A stretch of 64,000 bases of DNA, from the NCBI RefSeq assembly GCF_900106095.1, contig NZ_FNUD01000002.1, positions 4,919,501 to 4,983,500 on the forward strand, in the 5' to 3' direction. A model generated the notes under the pieces. The model made no database searches and was not told where the DNA came from. It was given only the letters and a program-made list of their open reading frames with translations. The position numbers were made by a program, and so were the translations under genes. Of the stretch, positions 33,178-42,783 are shown one piece after another. This DNA comes from Pseudomonas deceptionensis (GTDB lineage: Bacteria; Pseudomonadota; Gammaproteobacteria; Pseudomonadales; Pseudomonadaceae). The number at the start of each line of letters is the position of its first letter. Positions within the stretch are counted from its first letter, which is position 1.

Positions 33178-33190
33178 ACCCTTTAAGGGT
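33178..33190. promoter_or_regulatory. Candidate mqsRA operator palindrome
   Basis: ACCCTTTAAGGGT is a perfect palindrome around a central T, 28 bases upstream of the mqsR ATG. It resembles the E. coli MqsA operator (AACCT-N3-AGGTT). It lies in the 17-base spacer of a weak promoter (TTGAAT 33167-33172, TAATTT 33190-33195); a GATAAT lies at 33155-33160. Confidence 0.5.
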
Positions 33191-33218
33191 AATTTCAAGC
33201 GTATCGAGGCTGCCTCTT

Positions 33219-33530
33219 ATGGAAAAGAAAACACCTCACTACAACCTCCAGTGCATACAAGCCGATGTACTCCGGCTTGGCGCAGTAGCGTTCACCAAAA
33301 GTGCACTGGATGGCGGACGAACCATGGGCCTGACCCTCGCCCAAATGCAGCGGGTCATTGCCTCTTTAGAGCGCAGGGCGCTGTACAAGTCGATGTCGAC
33401 CCACGCCGACCACAAGGTCTGGCAGGACGTCTATCACGCGCAGGCCTACGGTTTGGCTATCTATATCAAGGTGACCTATCGCCCCTGTGGAGGGCCGCCC
33501 GTCATCGCCTTCAAGGAGAAAGACCTGTGA
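33219..33530 (+). CDS. mqsR: Type II toxin MqsR, mRNA interferase
   Basis: A 103-residue toxin of the MqsR family, RelE-like ribonucleases that cleave mRNA at GC-containing sites (GCU in E. coli). Family stretches are MEKKTPHYNLQ at the start, LYKSMSTHADHKVWQDVYH in the middle and PVIAFKEKDL at the end. The reading frame is complete with no obvious catalytic loss. The stop shares a GTGA overlap with the antitoxin start, so the two are coupled. As is usual for this family, the toxin comes first. The promoter region carries an MqsA-like operator palindrome. Confidence 0.9.
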   Translation: MEKKTPHYNLQCIQADVLRLGAVAFTKSALDGGRTMGLTLAQMQRVIASLERRALYKSMSTHADHKVWQDVYHAQAYGLAIYIKVTYRPCGGPPVIAFKEKDL

Positions 33531-33996
33531 GCAGACATGACTGCTACACCTGCGGTGCCCCCAATGCGATGCAAGCGTTCAAGGGCCGCAGTTTCAATGT
33601 GAGCTTCAAGCAATTGAACCGGATGGTGCACAGCTTGGCAGGCCATGAGTGCACTGAATGCGCAGAAATCGAGTTCGATGCCCCCAGCGCAGAGCGTTAC
33701 GCCCGGGCCGGCGATGAACTGATCGAAGATGCCAAACGGGTGATGGCCGATGAAATGAAGCGTATCCGGCGCAAGCTGCACTTCACCCAAAAAAGTGCCG
33801 TGCAGTTGCTGTCGGGGGCGGGCACAATGCGTTCAGCCGCTATGAACGGGCCGAAGTGGAACCACCCAAACCCTTGTTTGTACTGATGCGCCTGCTCGAT
33901 CGCCACCCCGAACTGGTTCAGGAGCTGCAAGTAATCAACGAGTGCGCAGACATCAATGCGCTGCTGGTGCAAAAAGAGCAGCAGCGCCAAAAATAA
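33527..33996 (+). pseudogene. mqsA: Antitoxin MqsA with a frameshift in the C-terminal DNA-binding domain
   Basis: The start is GTG at 33527 with AAGGAG 8 bases upstream. The N-terminal zinc domain is intact, with two CxxC pairs (CYTC and CTEC), and reads in frame to KLHFTQKSAVQLLSG (about residue 97). After GTCGGGGGCGGGC (33811-33823) the frame is lost and stops at 33886, giving 119 residues with an unrelated tail. Adding one G to the five-G run restores HNAFSRYERAEVEPPKP and LLDRHPELVQELQ, ending at 33996 (156 residues), which matches the HTH end of MqsA. In MqsA the N-terminal domain neutralises the toxin and the HTH represses the operon. A sequencing error or phase-variable G run are alternatives to true loss. 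Confidence 0.85.
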
Positions 33997-33997
33997 C

Positions 33998-34070
33998 CTG
34001 TAGCGCTGGCACAGGCTCCGACAAGGGGGTCGCTACGCTCCCCATCACAGCCTGCGCCAGCGATTACAGG
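33998..34070. repeat. Second-family palindromic repeat, diverged, between mqsA and aapP
   Basis: CCTGTAGCGCTGGCACAGGC and an imperfect complement GCCTGCGCCAGCGATTACAGG end to end (33998-34070), with an inner GGGTCGCTACGCTCCCCATC. It is shorter and more diverged than the copies at 23921, 28088 and 40920. It lies between convergent units. Confidence 0.75.
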
Positions 34071-34080
34071 TGCCGGTGGA

Positions 34081-34845
34081 TCAATGCAAAATCTGGTTCA
34101 GGAACAACTTGGTCCGGTCATTTTGCGGGTTGTCGAAGAAGTCATTCGGGGCCGCCTCTTCAACGATTTCCCCCTTGTCCATAAAGATCACCCGGTTGGC
34201 CACGGTGCGGGCAAAACCCATTTCATGGGTCACGCAGAGCATGGTCATGCCGTCTTCGGCCAAACCGATCATGGTGTCCAGTACCTCTTTGACCATCTCC
34301 GGGTCGAGCGCTGAAGTCGGCTCATCGAACAACATGATTTTGGGTTTCATGCACAGCGCCCTGGCAATCGCCACACGCTGCTGCTGACCACCCGACAACT
34401 GCCCCGGAAACTTGTGCGCCTGCTCCGGAATCCGCACTCGTTCCAGATAATGCATGGCGATTTCTTCAGCCTTGCGCTTGGGCATCTTGCGTACCCACAT
34501 CGGAGCCAGCGTGCAGTTTTGCAGGATGGTCAGATGCGGGAACAGGTTGAAATGCTGAAACACCATACCGACTTCACGACGCACGGCCTCGACCTGCTTG
34601 ATGTCATTGGTCAACTCTACGCCATCCACCACAATGCGGCCCTGCTGGTGCTCTTCAAGGCGATTGAGGCAACGGATCGTGGTTGACTTGCCCGACCCCG
34701 AGGGCCCGCACAATACAATCCGCTCACCCGGTTGCACGTTGAGGTTGATGTCCTTGAGCACGTGAAACTGGCCGTACCACTTGTTAACACCCTGCATCTG
34801 AATAATGCCTTCAGGGCTCGCAGGTTTTTTGATTGCTTCACTCAT
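34081..34845 (-). CDS. aapP: General amino-acid ABC transporter, ATP-binding protein AapP
   Basis: A 254-residue ATPase of the polar amino-acid uptake family: Walker [10 protein letters not shown], signature [15 protein letters not shown], Walker [13 protein letters not shown] and the switch histidine in VTHEMGFA. It powers uptake through AapQ/AapM with AapJ as binding protein. It is the last gene of the aapJQMP unit, 13 bases after aapM. A long N-terminal lead ([17 protein letters not shown]) precedes the nucleotide-binding fold, as in other Pseudomonas AapP. Confidence 0.94.
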   Translation of the reverse strand: MSEAIKKPASPEGIIQMQGVNKWYGQFHVLKDINLNVQPGERIVLCGPSGSGKSTTIRCLNRLEEHQQGRIVVDGVELTNDIKQVEAVRREVGMVFQHFNLFPHLTILQNCTLAPMWVRKMPKRKAEEIAMHYLERVRIPEQAHKFPGQLSGGQQQRVAIARALCMKPKIMLFDEPTSALDPEMVKEVLDTMIGLAEDGMTMLCVTHEMGFARTVANRVIFMDKGEIVEEAAPNDFFDNPQNDRTKLFLNQILH

Positions 34846-34858
34846 GTCGCACTCCTAC

Positions 34859-35956
34859 CTAACGCTTGTGGCCAGTGTCCAGCTTGTGCTCCAGATGCAT
34901 GGAGTAGCGGGACATACCAAAACAGAAAATCCAGAACACCAACGCTGCAAACACATAGCCTTCGGTCGCCATGCCCAACCATTTCGGGTCGGCTGCAGCT
35001 TGCTTGACGCTATTGAGCAGGTCGAACAGCCCGATGATGATCACAAGGCTGGTGTCCTTGAACAGGGCAATAAAGGTGTTCACGATGCCGGGAATAACCA
35101 TCTTCAAGGCTTGCGGCAAAATCACCAGACCCATGCTGCGCCAGTACCCCAGGCCCATGGCCGCAGCGGCTTCGTACTGCCCTTTGGGAATGGCTTGCAG
35201 ACCGCCGCGCACCACTTCAGCCACATACGCCGACTGGAACAGAATCACCCCGATCAAGGCCCGCAGCAGCTTGTCGAAGTTCATGCCCTCAGGCAGAAAC
35301 AGCGGCAGCATCACCGAGGACATGAACAGCACGGTAATCAGCGGAACGCCGCGCCAGAACTCGATGAAAGTCACGCACACCACACGAATGGCCGGCATGT
35401 CTGAGCGTCGTCCCAGCGCCAGCAAAATCCCCAATGGCAAGGCACCGGCAATGCCCACCGTGGCGATGACCAGCGTGAGCATCAGGCCGCCCCACTGGCT
35501 GGTGGCGACGTTGGTCAGGCCCCAGTAACCGCCATGCAACAAGCTGAAGGCCAAAATCGGGTAAACCACCAAAAAGCCCAGCCCCCAGATTGCCTTGTGC
35601 TTGAAGCGCGAGATAAACAGCGGTGCTGCGCCAACCACGGCAAGCCACACAGTCAGGTCTACCCGCCAGCGCAGTCCGGTCGGGTAATAGCCATACATGA
35701 ACTGACCAAAACGCTGCTGGATAAACACCCAACAAGCGCCTTCCTTGGTGCAGTCAGCCTGAGTGGTGCCGACCCAGTTGGCATCAAAGACCGTCCAGCT
35801 CAGCAATGGCGGCACGATCAGCCAGATCAGGTAAAAGGCAAACAGGGTGAGCAAGGTGTTGAGCCAACTGGAAAACAGATTGGCCCGAGCCCAGGCGACG
35901 ATGCCGATGCGGTTGCCCGGCGGCGGCATGTCGGGTTTGAAAACATGAGTCGTCAT
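34859..35956 (-). CDS. aapM: General amino-acid ABC transporter, permease AapM
   Basis: A 365-residue inner-membrane permease. An N-terminal extension contains the first helix and a periplasmic loop with two cysteines (DCTKEGACWVF). The His/Glu-type permease core carries the EAA loop EVVRGGLQAIPKGQYEAAAA that contacts the ATPase. It lies 10 bases after aapQ and 13 before aapP. The pair of unlike permeases with long N-termini is typical of the Aap system, which takes up a broad range of L-amino acids. Confidence 0.93.
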   Translation of the reverse strand: MTTHVFKPDMPPPGNRIGIVAWARANLFSSWLNTLLTLFAFYLIWLIVPPLLSWTVFDANWVGTTQADCTKEGACWVFIQQRFGQFMYGYYPTGLRWRVDLTVWLAVVGAAPLFISRFKHKAIWGLGFLVVYPILAFSLLHGGYWGLTNVATSQWGGLMLTLVIATVGIAGALPLGILLALGRRSDMPAIRVVCVTFIEFWRGVPLITVLFMSSVMLPLFLPEGMNFDKLLRALIGVILFQSAYVAEVVRGGLQAIPKGQYEAAAAMGLGYWRSMGLVILPQALKMVIPGIVNTFIALFKDTSLVIIIGLFDLLNSVKQAAADPKWLGMATEGYVFAALVFWIFCFGMSRYSMHLEHKLDTGHKR

Positions 35957-35966
35957 AGTCCCGTCC

Positions 35967-37148
35967 TCATCGCTCGATCAGCGCAATACGCGTGTTGTAC
36001 CAGTTCATCAGCAGCGAAATGCTGATGCTGATAGACAGGTAAACGCTCATGGTGATGGCGATGACTTCAATAGCCTGCCCGGTCTGGTTCAGTACCGTGC
36101 CGGCAAACAGTGAAACCATTTCCGGATACCCGATGCCCGCCGCCAGGGACGAGTTTTTCACCAGGTTCAGGTACTGGCTGGTCAGCGGAGGAATAATCAC
36201 CCGCAGCGCTTGCGGGATGATCACTTTGCGCAACGTAGGCCCAGGGCTCAGGCCCAGCGAGTGGGCAGCTTCGGTCTGGCCGTGGCTGACCGACTTGATC
36301 CCCGAACGCACGATTTCGGCAATAAAGGCTGCCGTGTACACCGTCAACGCAATGGTCAGCGCCAGCAGCTCAGGGATCAGCACCCATCCACCGACAAAGT
36401 TGAAGCCTTTGAGCTGCGGCATCTCCCAATGCACCGGGGTGCCGAACAGCAACACGCACAGCGCCGGGATCACCAGCAACAGCCCCAGCCCTGCCCAGAA
36501 CTTGTGAAACGGCACGCCCGTATCTTCGAAGCGCTTGTTGGCCCAACGGACCATCAGAACGGTGGCCACCATCGCGAGCACCACGCTGGCAGCAAATGGC
36601 CAGAAAGCCTCTGTGCCAACCGCCGCTGGCATGTTCAGGCCGCGACTGCTCATATAAAAGATGTCGGCAAAGTTATGGCTGTTGCGGGGCCCCGGCATGG
36701 TCAGAAACACCGCGAAGTACCAGAACAGGATTTGCAGCAGAGGAGGAATATTGCGAAAGACCTCTACATACACCGTCGCCAGTTTACTGATCATCCAGTT
36801 CGACGATAAACGCGCGATACCGACGATAAAACCCAGAATCGTCGCCAGCACGATACCGATCACCGACACCAGCAGGGTGTTCAGCAAACCGATAACGAAG
36901 ACCCGGGCGTAACTGTCGGACTCGGTGTAGTCAATCAAATGCTGCGCAATGCCAAACCCGGCACTGCGTTCAAGAAAGTCAAAACCCGAAGTAATGCCAC
37001 GGTGCTGCAGGTTGGTCTGGGTGTTGTTAAACAGGTACCAACCCATGAAGACCACCAGTGCAACGGTGATGATCTGGAATAACCACGCACGCACACGTGG
37101 ATCGCCAAGGCTGAACCTGGGCTTGGGTGCGCCGACTTTAATTTGCAT
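35967..37148 (-). CDS. aapQ: General amino-acid ABC transporter, permease AapQ
   Basis: A 393-residue permease, partner of AapM, with an EAA loop EIVRSGIKSVSHGQTEAAHS and a family-typical extra N-terminal region (YLFNNTQTNLQHRGITSGF). The ATG at 37148 (MQIKVGAPKPRFSLG) is chosen because AGGGG lies about 7 bases upstream; a longer in-frame start at 37184 would sit in the hairpin that separates it from aapJ. It follows aapJ by 67 bases. Confidence 0.93.
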   Translation of the reverse strand: MQIKVGAPKPRFSLGDPRVRAWLFQIITVALVVFMGWYLFNNTQTNLQHRGITSGFDFLERSAGFGIAQHLIDYTESDSYARVFVIGLLNTLLVSVIGIVLATILGFIVGIARLSSNWMISKLATVYVEVFRNIPPLLQILFWYFAVFLTMPGPRNSHNFADIFYMSSRGLNMPAAVGTEAFWPFAASVVLAMVATVLMVRWANKRFEDTGVPFHKFWAGLGLLLVIPALCVLLFGTPVHWEMPQLKGFNFVGGWVLIPELLALTIALTVYTAAFIAEIVRSGIKSVSHGQTEAAHSLGLSPGPTLRKVIIPQALRVIIPPLTSQYLNLVKNSSLAAGIGYPEMVSLFAGTVLNQTGQAIEVIAITMSVYLSISISISLLMNWYNTRIALIER

Positions 37149-37180
37149 GAAATGCCCCTGAAAAATTGGATCAGACAACA

Positions 37181-37207
37181 TCACCCGGCAGTTGGCCTAC
37201 CGGGTGA
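37181..37207 (-). terminator. Intra-operon hairpin between aapJ and aapQ
   Basis: On the minus strand, an 11-base stem with one G-U pair (TCACCCGGTAG/CTGCCGGGTGA) and a 5-base loop starts about 8 bases after the aapJ stop. No U-tract follows. It most likely protects the aapJ mRNA end, so the binding protein is made in excess over the permeases, or causes partial termination. Confidence 0.6.
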
Positions 37208-37215
37208 AAGGGCAA

Positions 37216-38244
37216 TCAGCGCACAGGAGGTGCGTATTGGATGCCGCCGTTATTCCACAAAGCGTTCAGCCCGCGGTCGATGGCCAGAGGAGTGCTTTTG
37301 CCGAGGTTTTTCTCGAAGACTTCGCCGTAGTTACCGACCTGGCTGACGATCTGTACCACCCAGTCCTTCGGCAGTTTCAGGTCTTTACCGTATTCACCGT
37401 CCGCACCCAGCAGGCGGGCGACGTCCGGGTTTTTGGTCGACTTGGCTTCTGCCAGGACGTTTTTGGAGGTGACACCCGCCTCTTCAGCATTGAGCATGGC
37501 GAACAGGGTCCATTTGACGATGCTGAACCAGTCCTCATCACCCTTGCGTACCACAGGGCCCAGAGGCTCCTTGGAAATGGTTTCCGGCAGAACGACATAG
37601 TCGTTCGGGTTCGCCAGTTTGCTGCGCTGTGCATAAAGCTGCGACTTGTCAGAAGTCAGTACGTCGCAACGGCCGCTTTCCAGCGACTTGGCGCTTTCGT
37701 CAGAAGTGTCGAAGGTAATCGGGGTGTACTTGAGGTTATTGGCGCGGAAGTAGTCCGACACGTTCAGCTCGGTGGTGGTACCGGCCTGGATGCAGATGGT
37801 TGCACCGTCCAGTTCCTTGGCACTTTTTACACCCAGCTTGTTGTTGACCAAAAAGCCGATGCCGTCGTAATACGTCACGCCCGCAAACACCATGCCCATG
37901 CCCGAGTCACGGGAACTGGTCCAGGTGGTATTGCGCGACAGCACGTCAACTTCACCCGACTGCAGCGCGGTGAAACGCTCCTTGGCGTTCAACTGGCTGA
38001 ACTTGACCTTGGTTGCATCGCCGAATACCGCTGCGGCCACTGCGCGGCATATATCAGCATCAATACCCATGATCTTGCCGTCTTTGTCAGGTACCGAAAA
38101 ACCCGGCAAACCGTCACTGACACCACATTGCACAAACCCTTTCTTTTTAACGCCGTCCAGAGTTGCGCCTGCATGTGCAAAACCACTGACACTCAACACG
38201 ATGGCTGCTGTGGCCAAAGCCAGGGTGGATTTCAACTGCTTCAT
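37216..38244 (-). CDS. aapJ: General amino-acid ABC transporter, substrate-binding protein AapJ
   Basis: A 342-residue periplasmic binding protein. The signal peptide is MKQLKSTLALATAAIVL with a cleavage site after GFAHA. The mature part has the family stretch VKKKGFVQCGVSDGLPGFSV and the ligand-arm motif DGIGFLVNNKLGVKSAKEL. It delivers L-amino acids to AapQMP. It is the first gene of the operon, with GGAGG 5 bases from the ATG, and is preceded by a long leader and a sigma-54 promoter, pointing to nitrogen-related control. Confidence 0.95.
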   Translation of the reverse strand: MKQLKSTLALATAAIVLSVSGFAHAGATLDGVKKKGFVQCGVSDGLPGFSVPDKDGKIMGIDADICRAVAAAVFGDATKVKFSQLNAKERFTALQSGEVDVLSRNTTWTSSRDSGMGMVFAGVTYYDGIGFLVNNKLGVKSAKELDGATICIQAGTTTELNVSDYFRANNLKYTPITFDTSDESAKSLESGRCDVLTSDKSQLYAQRSKLANPNDYVVLPETISKEPLGPVVRKGDEDWFSIVKWTLFAMLNAEEAGVTSKNVLAEAKSTKNPDVARLLGADGEYGKDLKLPKDWVVQIVSQVGNYGEVFEKNLGKSTPLAIDRGLNALWNNGGIQYAPPVR

Positions 38245-38422
38245 TCAAACCTCCAGTGCTGCTTTTTTGTGTTTGAACAAGACCCGCCGCCCCCTTGTGA
38301 GGCGCATGTTGACCCGTGTTGGCTTTTTATTGGGTCAAGCGGCATAAGTCTTGAGCGATGGGTGCATCGCACGAACCGTCAAACTGAAGCGCTCACTTGA
38401 GCTGTTGAATTCCTTGTCTAAC

Positions 38423-38489
38423 TTCACCCTCGGGATTTTTGCTGTCCCCCCGTCGGCAGTAGCCTGTTAGTGTTACCGCCGAGGGTGAA
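38423..38489 (-). promoter_or_regulatory. Long inverted repeat in the aapJ leader
   Basis: TTCACCCTCGG (38423-38433) is exactly complementary to CCGAGGGTGAA (38479-38489) across 45 bases. If transcribed from the sigma-54 promoter, it would form an 11-base-pair stem beginning about 15 bases into the leader. No known riboswitch class was recognised. Confidence 0.5.
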
Positions 38490-38511
38490 CGCATTCACGT
38501 CCCTGTCCACA

Positions 38512-38528
38512 TAGCAAAGCCCGTACCA
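38512..38528 (-). promoter_or_regulatory. Sigma-54 promoter of aapJQMP
   Basis: The minus strand reads TGGTACGGGCTTTGCTA, matching the -24/-12 consensus TGGYACRNNNNTTGCW at every fixed position. It is about 270 bases before aapJ. Sigma-54 control with NtrC or a related enhancer-binding protein is known for amino-acid transporters in Pseudomonas. Confidence 0.75.
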
Positions 38529-38624
38529 CACTCGTGTCTTAGTAAGTTCAGTACGTAATATCGGAAAAAACGTTCAAGCAAGCGACATTTTCTGTAATTT
38601 TTAACCGACCAAGCACTTTTGTAG

Positions 38625-39320
<696 letters not shown>

Positions 39321-39403
39321 AACCGAAACATCCTTCGCTCACTACGCCGAGCACCCGACTTGCATTACACTGCCCGGCGTACACTCCTTAACCAACTGAT
39401 GAG

Positions 39404-40912
39404 ATGACCGTGCTCAAAGCACTCAAAAAAATATTCGGTAAAAGCGAGGCTGAGCCGCTCGCGCCAGCTTCCATGACACCTTCGAGCAACACCAGCCCGC
39501 GAACCGACGCGCAACAGCCTGGTCGTTCTGCTCCTGCTCCTGCTCCTGTTCCAGCCCCCGCGCCGGTGACCATTCCTGACGCACAGCCCGCTGCCGAACA
39601 ACCGCACATCGAAAAACCAAAAATTGCAAAACCACGGCGCGAAGTGGCCCCCAAGCCACCGGTCATCCCCTGGAAGCTAGAAGACTTTGCGGTAGAGCCA
39701 CAAGAAAGCAAAACCCGCTTTCACGATTTCAAGCTCACCCCTGAGCTGATGCATGCCATTCAAGACCTGGGCTTTCCGTACTGCACGCCGATCCAGGCTG
39801 AAGTATTGGGCTATACCCTGAGCGGTCGCGATGCTATTGGTCGCGCCCAGACCGGCACCGGCAAAACCGCCGCGTTCCTGATTTCGATCATCAGCCAGCT
39901 GACCCAGACCCCGCCGCCCAAAGAACGCTACATGGGCGAGCCGCGCGCACTGATCATTGCACCGACCCGCGAGCTGGTGGTGCAAATCGCCAAAGATGCG
40001 GCTGACCTGACCAAGTACACCGACCTGAACGTCATGACGTTCGTCGGCGGCATGGACTTCGACAAGCAGCTCAAGCAGCTTGAAGCCCGCCATTGCGACA
40101 TTCTGGTGGCCACACCGGGCCGTCTGCTGGACTTCAACCAGCGCGGCGAAGTGCACCTGGACATGGTCGAAGTGATGGTGCTCGACGAAGCCGACCGCAT
40201 GCTGGACATGGGTTTCATTCCTCAAGTACGCCAGATCATTCGTCAGACGCCGCCTAAAGCCGAGCGTCAGACGCTGCTGTTCTCTGCGACCTTTACCGAG
40301 GACGTGATGAACCTGGCCAAGCAATGGACCACCGACCCGGCCATCGTTGAAATCGAAGCGCTCAACGTCGCCAGCGACATGGTCGAGCAGCACGTGTATG
40401 CCGTTGCCGGTGCCGACAAATACAAATTGTTGTTCAACCTGGTCAACGACAACGGCTGGGAACGCGTCATCGTGTTCGCCAACCGCAAGGACGAAGTGCG
40501 CCGCATCGAAGAGCGTCTGGTACGTGACGGCATCAATGCCGCCCAACTGTCAGGCGACGTGCCGCAACACAAGCGCATCAAGACGCTGGAAGGCTTTCGC
40601 GAAGGCAAGATCCGCGTACTGGTGGCCACCGACGTGGCGGGCCGCGGGATTCACATCGACGGCATCAGCCACGTGATCAACTTCACCCTGCCCGAAGTGC
40701 CGGACGACTACGTGCACCGCATTGGCCGTACTGGCCGTGCAGGCGCCAGCGGCGTTTCCATCAGCTTTGCCGGTGAAGACGACTCGTATCAACTGCCATC
40801 GATTGAAACCCTGCTGGGTCGCAAGATCAGCTGCGAAACGCCGCCGACCGAACTGCTGCGCCCCGTCGTACGTGCTGTACGCAAGCCGTACGATCCGGAT
40901 GCAACGGCCTGA
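39404..40912 (+). CDS. rhlB: DEAD-box ATP-dependent RNA helicase RhlB
   Basis: A 502-residue RNA helicase. A low-complexity Pro/Ala-rich segment ([13 protein letters not shown]) precedes the core. The Q motif region [13 protein letters not shown], Walker [14 protein letters not shown] in [12 protein letters not shown] in LFSATFT and [10 protein letters not shown] are all present. RhlB unwinds RNA and commonly works with RNase E in the degradosome. It stands alone here, with no partner gene adjacent, followed by a palindromic repeat. Confidence 0.93.
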   Translation: MTVLKALKKIFGKSEAEPLAPASMTPSSNTSPRTDAQQPGRSAPAPAPVPAPAPVTIPDAQPAAEQPHIEKPKIAKPRREVAPKPPVIPWKLEDFAVEPQESKTRFHDFKLTPELMHAIQDLGFPYCTPIQAEVLGYTLSGRDAIGRAQTGTGKTAAFLISIISQLTQTPPPKERYMGEPRALIIAPTRELVVQIAKDAADLTKYTDLNVMTFVGGMDFDKQLKQLEARHCDILVATPGRLLDFNQRGEVHLDMVEVMVLDEADRMLDMGFIPQVRQIIRQTPPKAERQTLLFSATFTEDVMNLAKQWTTDPAIVEIEALNVASDMVEQHVYAVAGADKYKLLFNLVNDNGWERVIVFANRKDEVRRIEERLVRDGINAAQLSGDVPQHKRIKTLEGFREGKIRVLVATDVAGRGIHIDGISHVINFTLPEVPDDYVHRIGRTGRAGASGVSISFAGEDDSYQLPSIETLLGRKISCETPPTELLRPVVRAVRKPYDPDATA

Positions 40913-40919
40913 CTGAATC

Positions 40920-41012
40920 TGTAGCCGCTGCCGCAGGCTGCGACAAGGGCCAAAGGCCCTTCAACCAGCGGGGCCGCTTCGCAGCCCATCACAGCCTTCG
41001 ACAGCGGCTACA
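40920..41012. repeat. Second-family palindromic repeat between rhlB and moaE
   Basis: TGTAGCCGCTGCCGCAGGCT at the left and CGACAGCGGCTACA at the right, with an inner GGGGCCGCTTCGCAGCCCAT. It separates convergent rhlB and moaE and could serve both as a transcript end. Confidence 0.87.
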
Positions 41013-41023
41013 AAGTTCGCACA

Positions 41024-41473
41024 CTACTTCCAGCGATCTGCCGCCGCATCATCACTGGCCCGCCCTTCGACCCAGCGCGGGCCGTCGGTGGTCTGTTCTT
41101 TTTTCCAGAACGGGGCGCGGGTTTTCAGGTAATCCATCACAAACGCACACGCATCGAAGGCCGCCTGACGGTGAGCACTGGCCACGCCGACAAACACGAT
41201 CGGCTCCCCCGGCTCCAGCGCCCCAATACGGTGCAGCACCTCAAGCTTGAGTAACGGCCAACGCTGCTCAGCCTCAACCATGATCTTGCCCAGCGCTTTT
41301 TCGGTCATGCCCGGGTAGTGTTCCAGGAACATCCCCGCCACATCACGCCCCTCATTAAAGTCGCGCACGTAACCGACAAAACTCACCACTGCCCCCACGC
41401 CCAGGTTGGCCGCGTGCAGTGCGTTGACTTCAGCGCCCGGGTCAAAGGCTGCCACTTGCACCCGAATGCCCAT
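41024..41473 (-). CDS. moaE: Molybdopterin synthase catalytic subunit MoaE
   Basis: A 149-residue subunit of molybdopterin synthase, which with thiocarboxylated MoaD inserts two sulfurs into precursor Z. Family stretches are GAVVSFVGYVRDFNEG, LEHYPGMTEKALG, HRIGALEPGEPIVFVGVASAHR and the lysine-containing LKTRAPFWKKE. It lies 2 bases after moaD, last in the moaCDE unit. Confidence 0.95.
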   Translation of the reverse strand: MGIRVQVAAFDPGAEVNALHAANLGVGAVVSFVGYVRDFNEGRDVAGMFLEHYPGMTEKALGKIMVEAEQRWPLLKLEVLHRIGALEPGEPIVFVGVASAHRQAAFDACAFVMDYLKTRAPFWKKEQTTDGPRWVEGRASDDAAADRWK

Positions 41474-41475
41474 GA

Positions 41476-41721
41476 TCAGCCTCCCGTCACGGGCGGGAAA
41501 AACGCCACTTCATCGCCGTCCGCCAGCGGTTCATCGAGCTTGCACAGTTCTTCGTTGCGCGCACACATCAGGTTGGGCTCGGCCAACACCTGCCAGGCGC
41601 CACCGCGCTGCAGCAAGTGCGAACGCAACTGCTCAATCGACGAGAACTCACCGCTTACCGACTCACCGTCAAGCCCCAGGGCTTCACGGTAGCGGGCAAA
41701 AAACATCACCGTGAGCTTCAT
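41476..41721 (-). CDS. moaD: Molybdopterin synthase sulfur-carrier subunit MoaD
   Basis: An 81-residue ubiquitin-like protein starting [19 protein letters not shown] and ending FFPPVTGG; the C-terminal Gly-Gly is adenylated and thiocarboxylated to carry sulfur. The ATG at 41721 overlaps the moaC stop in an ATGA; the longer open frame upstream runs out of phase with moaC inside that gene and is not real. Confidence 0.94.
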   Translation of the reverse strand: MKLTVMFFARYREALGLDGESVSGEFSSIEQLRSHLLQRGGAWQVLAEPNLMCARNEELCKLDEPLADGDEVAFFPPVTGG

Positions 41722-42191
41722 GTCGCATCCGCCTGAAAGTGCCCGCTCTTGCCGCCGAGCTTCTCCAGCACACGCACGCTCTCGATGGTCATGCCGCGGT
41801 CGACCGCCTTGCACATGTCATAGATCGTCAGCGCCGCAACACTGGCAGCCGTCAGGGCTTCCATCTCGACGCCGGTCTGCCCGGACAACTTGCAACGCGC
41901 CACGATCAGTACGGCATCACTGCCCTGGGCGCTGAGCTCAACCTTGACGCTGGTGAGCATCAGCGGATGGCACAGCGGGATCAGGTCCGAGGTTTTCTTG
42001 GCCGCCTGAATTCCGGCGATCCGCGCCACGGCAAACACGTCGCCCTTGGGGTGGCCGCCACTGACGATCATGTCCAGGGTTTCAGGGCGCATGCGCACCA
42101 CGGCTTGTGCCAGCGCCTCACGGGATGTCACCGCTTTATCGGTGACATCAACCATGTTGGCGCGGCCTTGAGAATCTAAATGAGTCAGCAC
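41718..42191 (-). CDS. moaC: Cyclic pyranopterin monophosphate synthase MoaC
   Basis: A 157-residue enzyme acting with MoaA to make precursor Z of the molybdenum cofactor. Characteristic stretches are [33 protein letters not shown] and [20 protein letters not shown] with [10 protein letters not shown]. The GTG at 42191 gives the family-like N-terminus [15 protein letters not shown], with GGAG 9 bases upstream; the readable 22 residues before it are not conserved. It is first in the moaCDE unit; moaA is not in the window. Confidence 0.94.
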   Translation of the reverse strand: MLTHLDSQGRANMVDVTDKAVTSREALAQAVVRMRPETLDMIVSGGHPKGDVFAVARIAGIQAAKKTSDLIPLCHPLMLTSVKVELSAQGSDAVLIVARCKLSGQTGVEMEALTAASVAALTIYDMCKAVDRGMTIESVRVLEKLGGKSGHFQADAT

Positions 42192-42336
42192 AGGGGGGTA
42201 CTCCAGACGGGAGCAAGGAGTGTAAACCCGAGGATTGCTTAAGGCCATCGACCCCACGAATACCGCGCATCAGAACATCGAATTGGCCGCCTGGCGGCAT
42301 TCGCCGTACAACGGTTGAAACTTTGGAGCCGTCTTT

Positions 42337-42783
42337 ATGCCGCTTTTTATTGTCATTGCCCTGAGCCTGTTTGCAGGCTTTGCCGTGCCCTTGCAGGCTG
42401 GCAGCAACGCCCGGCTGGGCATTGTGCTCGGCCATCCGTTTTGGGCCACGGTGATTTCGTTGCTGGTCAGTGGCTTGGCAATTGCGCTGGTGATGCTGAT
42501 CGTCAAAGTGCCCCGCCCCAACCTCTCGGCGCTGATCAGCGGCCCCTGGTGGATCTGGCTCGGCGGCCTGGCCGGGGTGTTTTACATCACCGTCGCGCTG
42601 ATCACCGTGCCGCGTCTGGGGGCACTGAATTTCATCATGGCGGTGGTGGTGGGCCAGTTGATCATTTCGCTGGTGATTGATTACTTCGGCTTGCTCGGCC
42701 TGCCTAAAAACAGCCCAAGCCTGCAGAAGATTCTGGGGGTGAGTGTGGTGCTGGCAGGGTTTGTCATTGCCTCACGGGGCTGA
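42337..42783 (+). CDS. DMT-superfamily transporter, DUF606/YdcZ type
   Basis: A 148-residue membrane protein with about five hydrophobic helices (IVIALSLFAGFAVPLQAGSN, VISLLVSGLAIALVMLIV and others) and the family feature of a half-size drug/metabolite transporter, likely working as a dimer. Substrate unknown. It is divergent from moaC. Its last 12 bases overlap the 3' end of the convergent LysR gene. Confidence 0.85.
   Translation: MPLFIVIALSLFAGFAVPLQAGSNARLGIVLGHPFWATVISLLVSGLAIALVMLIVKVPRPNLSALISGPWWIWLGGLAGVFYITVALITVPRLGALNFIMAVVVGQLIISLVIDYFGLLGLPKNSPSLQKILGVSVVLAGFVIASRG

Noticed and set aside
38262..38277. A-rich stretch before the aapJ Shine-Dalgarno as a Crc/Hfq site
   Set aside because: No 8-base window fits AAnAAnAA exactly; too weak to list as a site.
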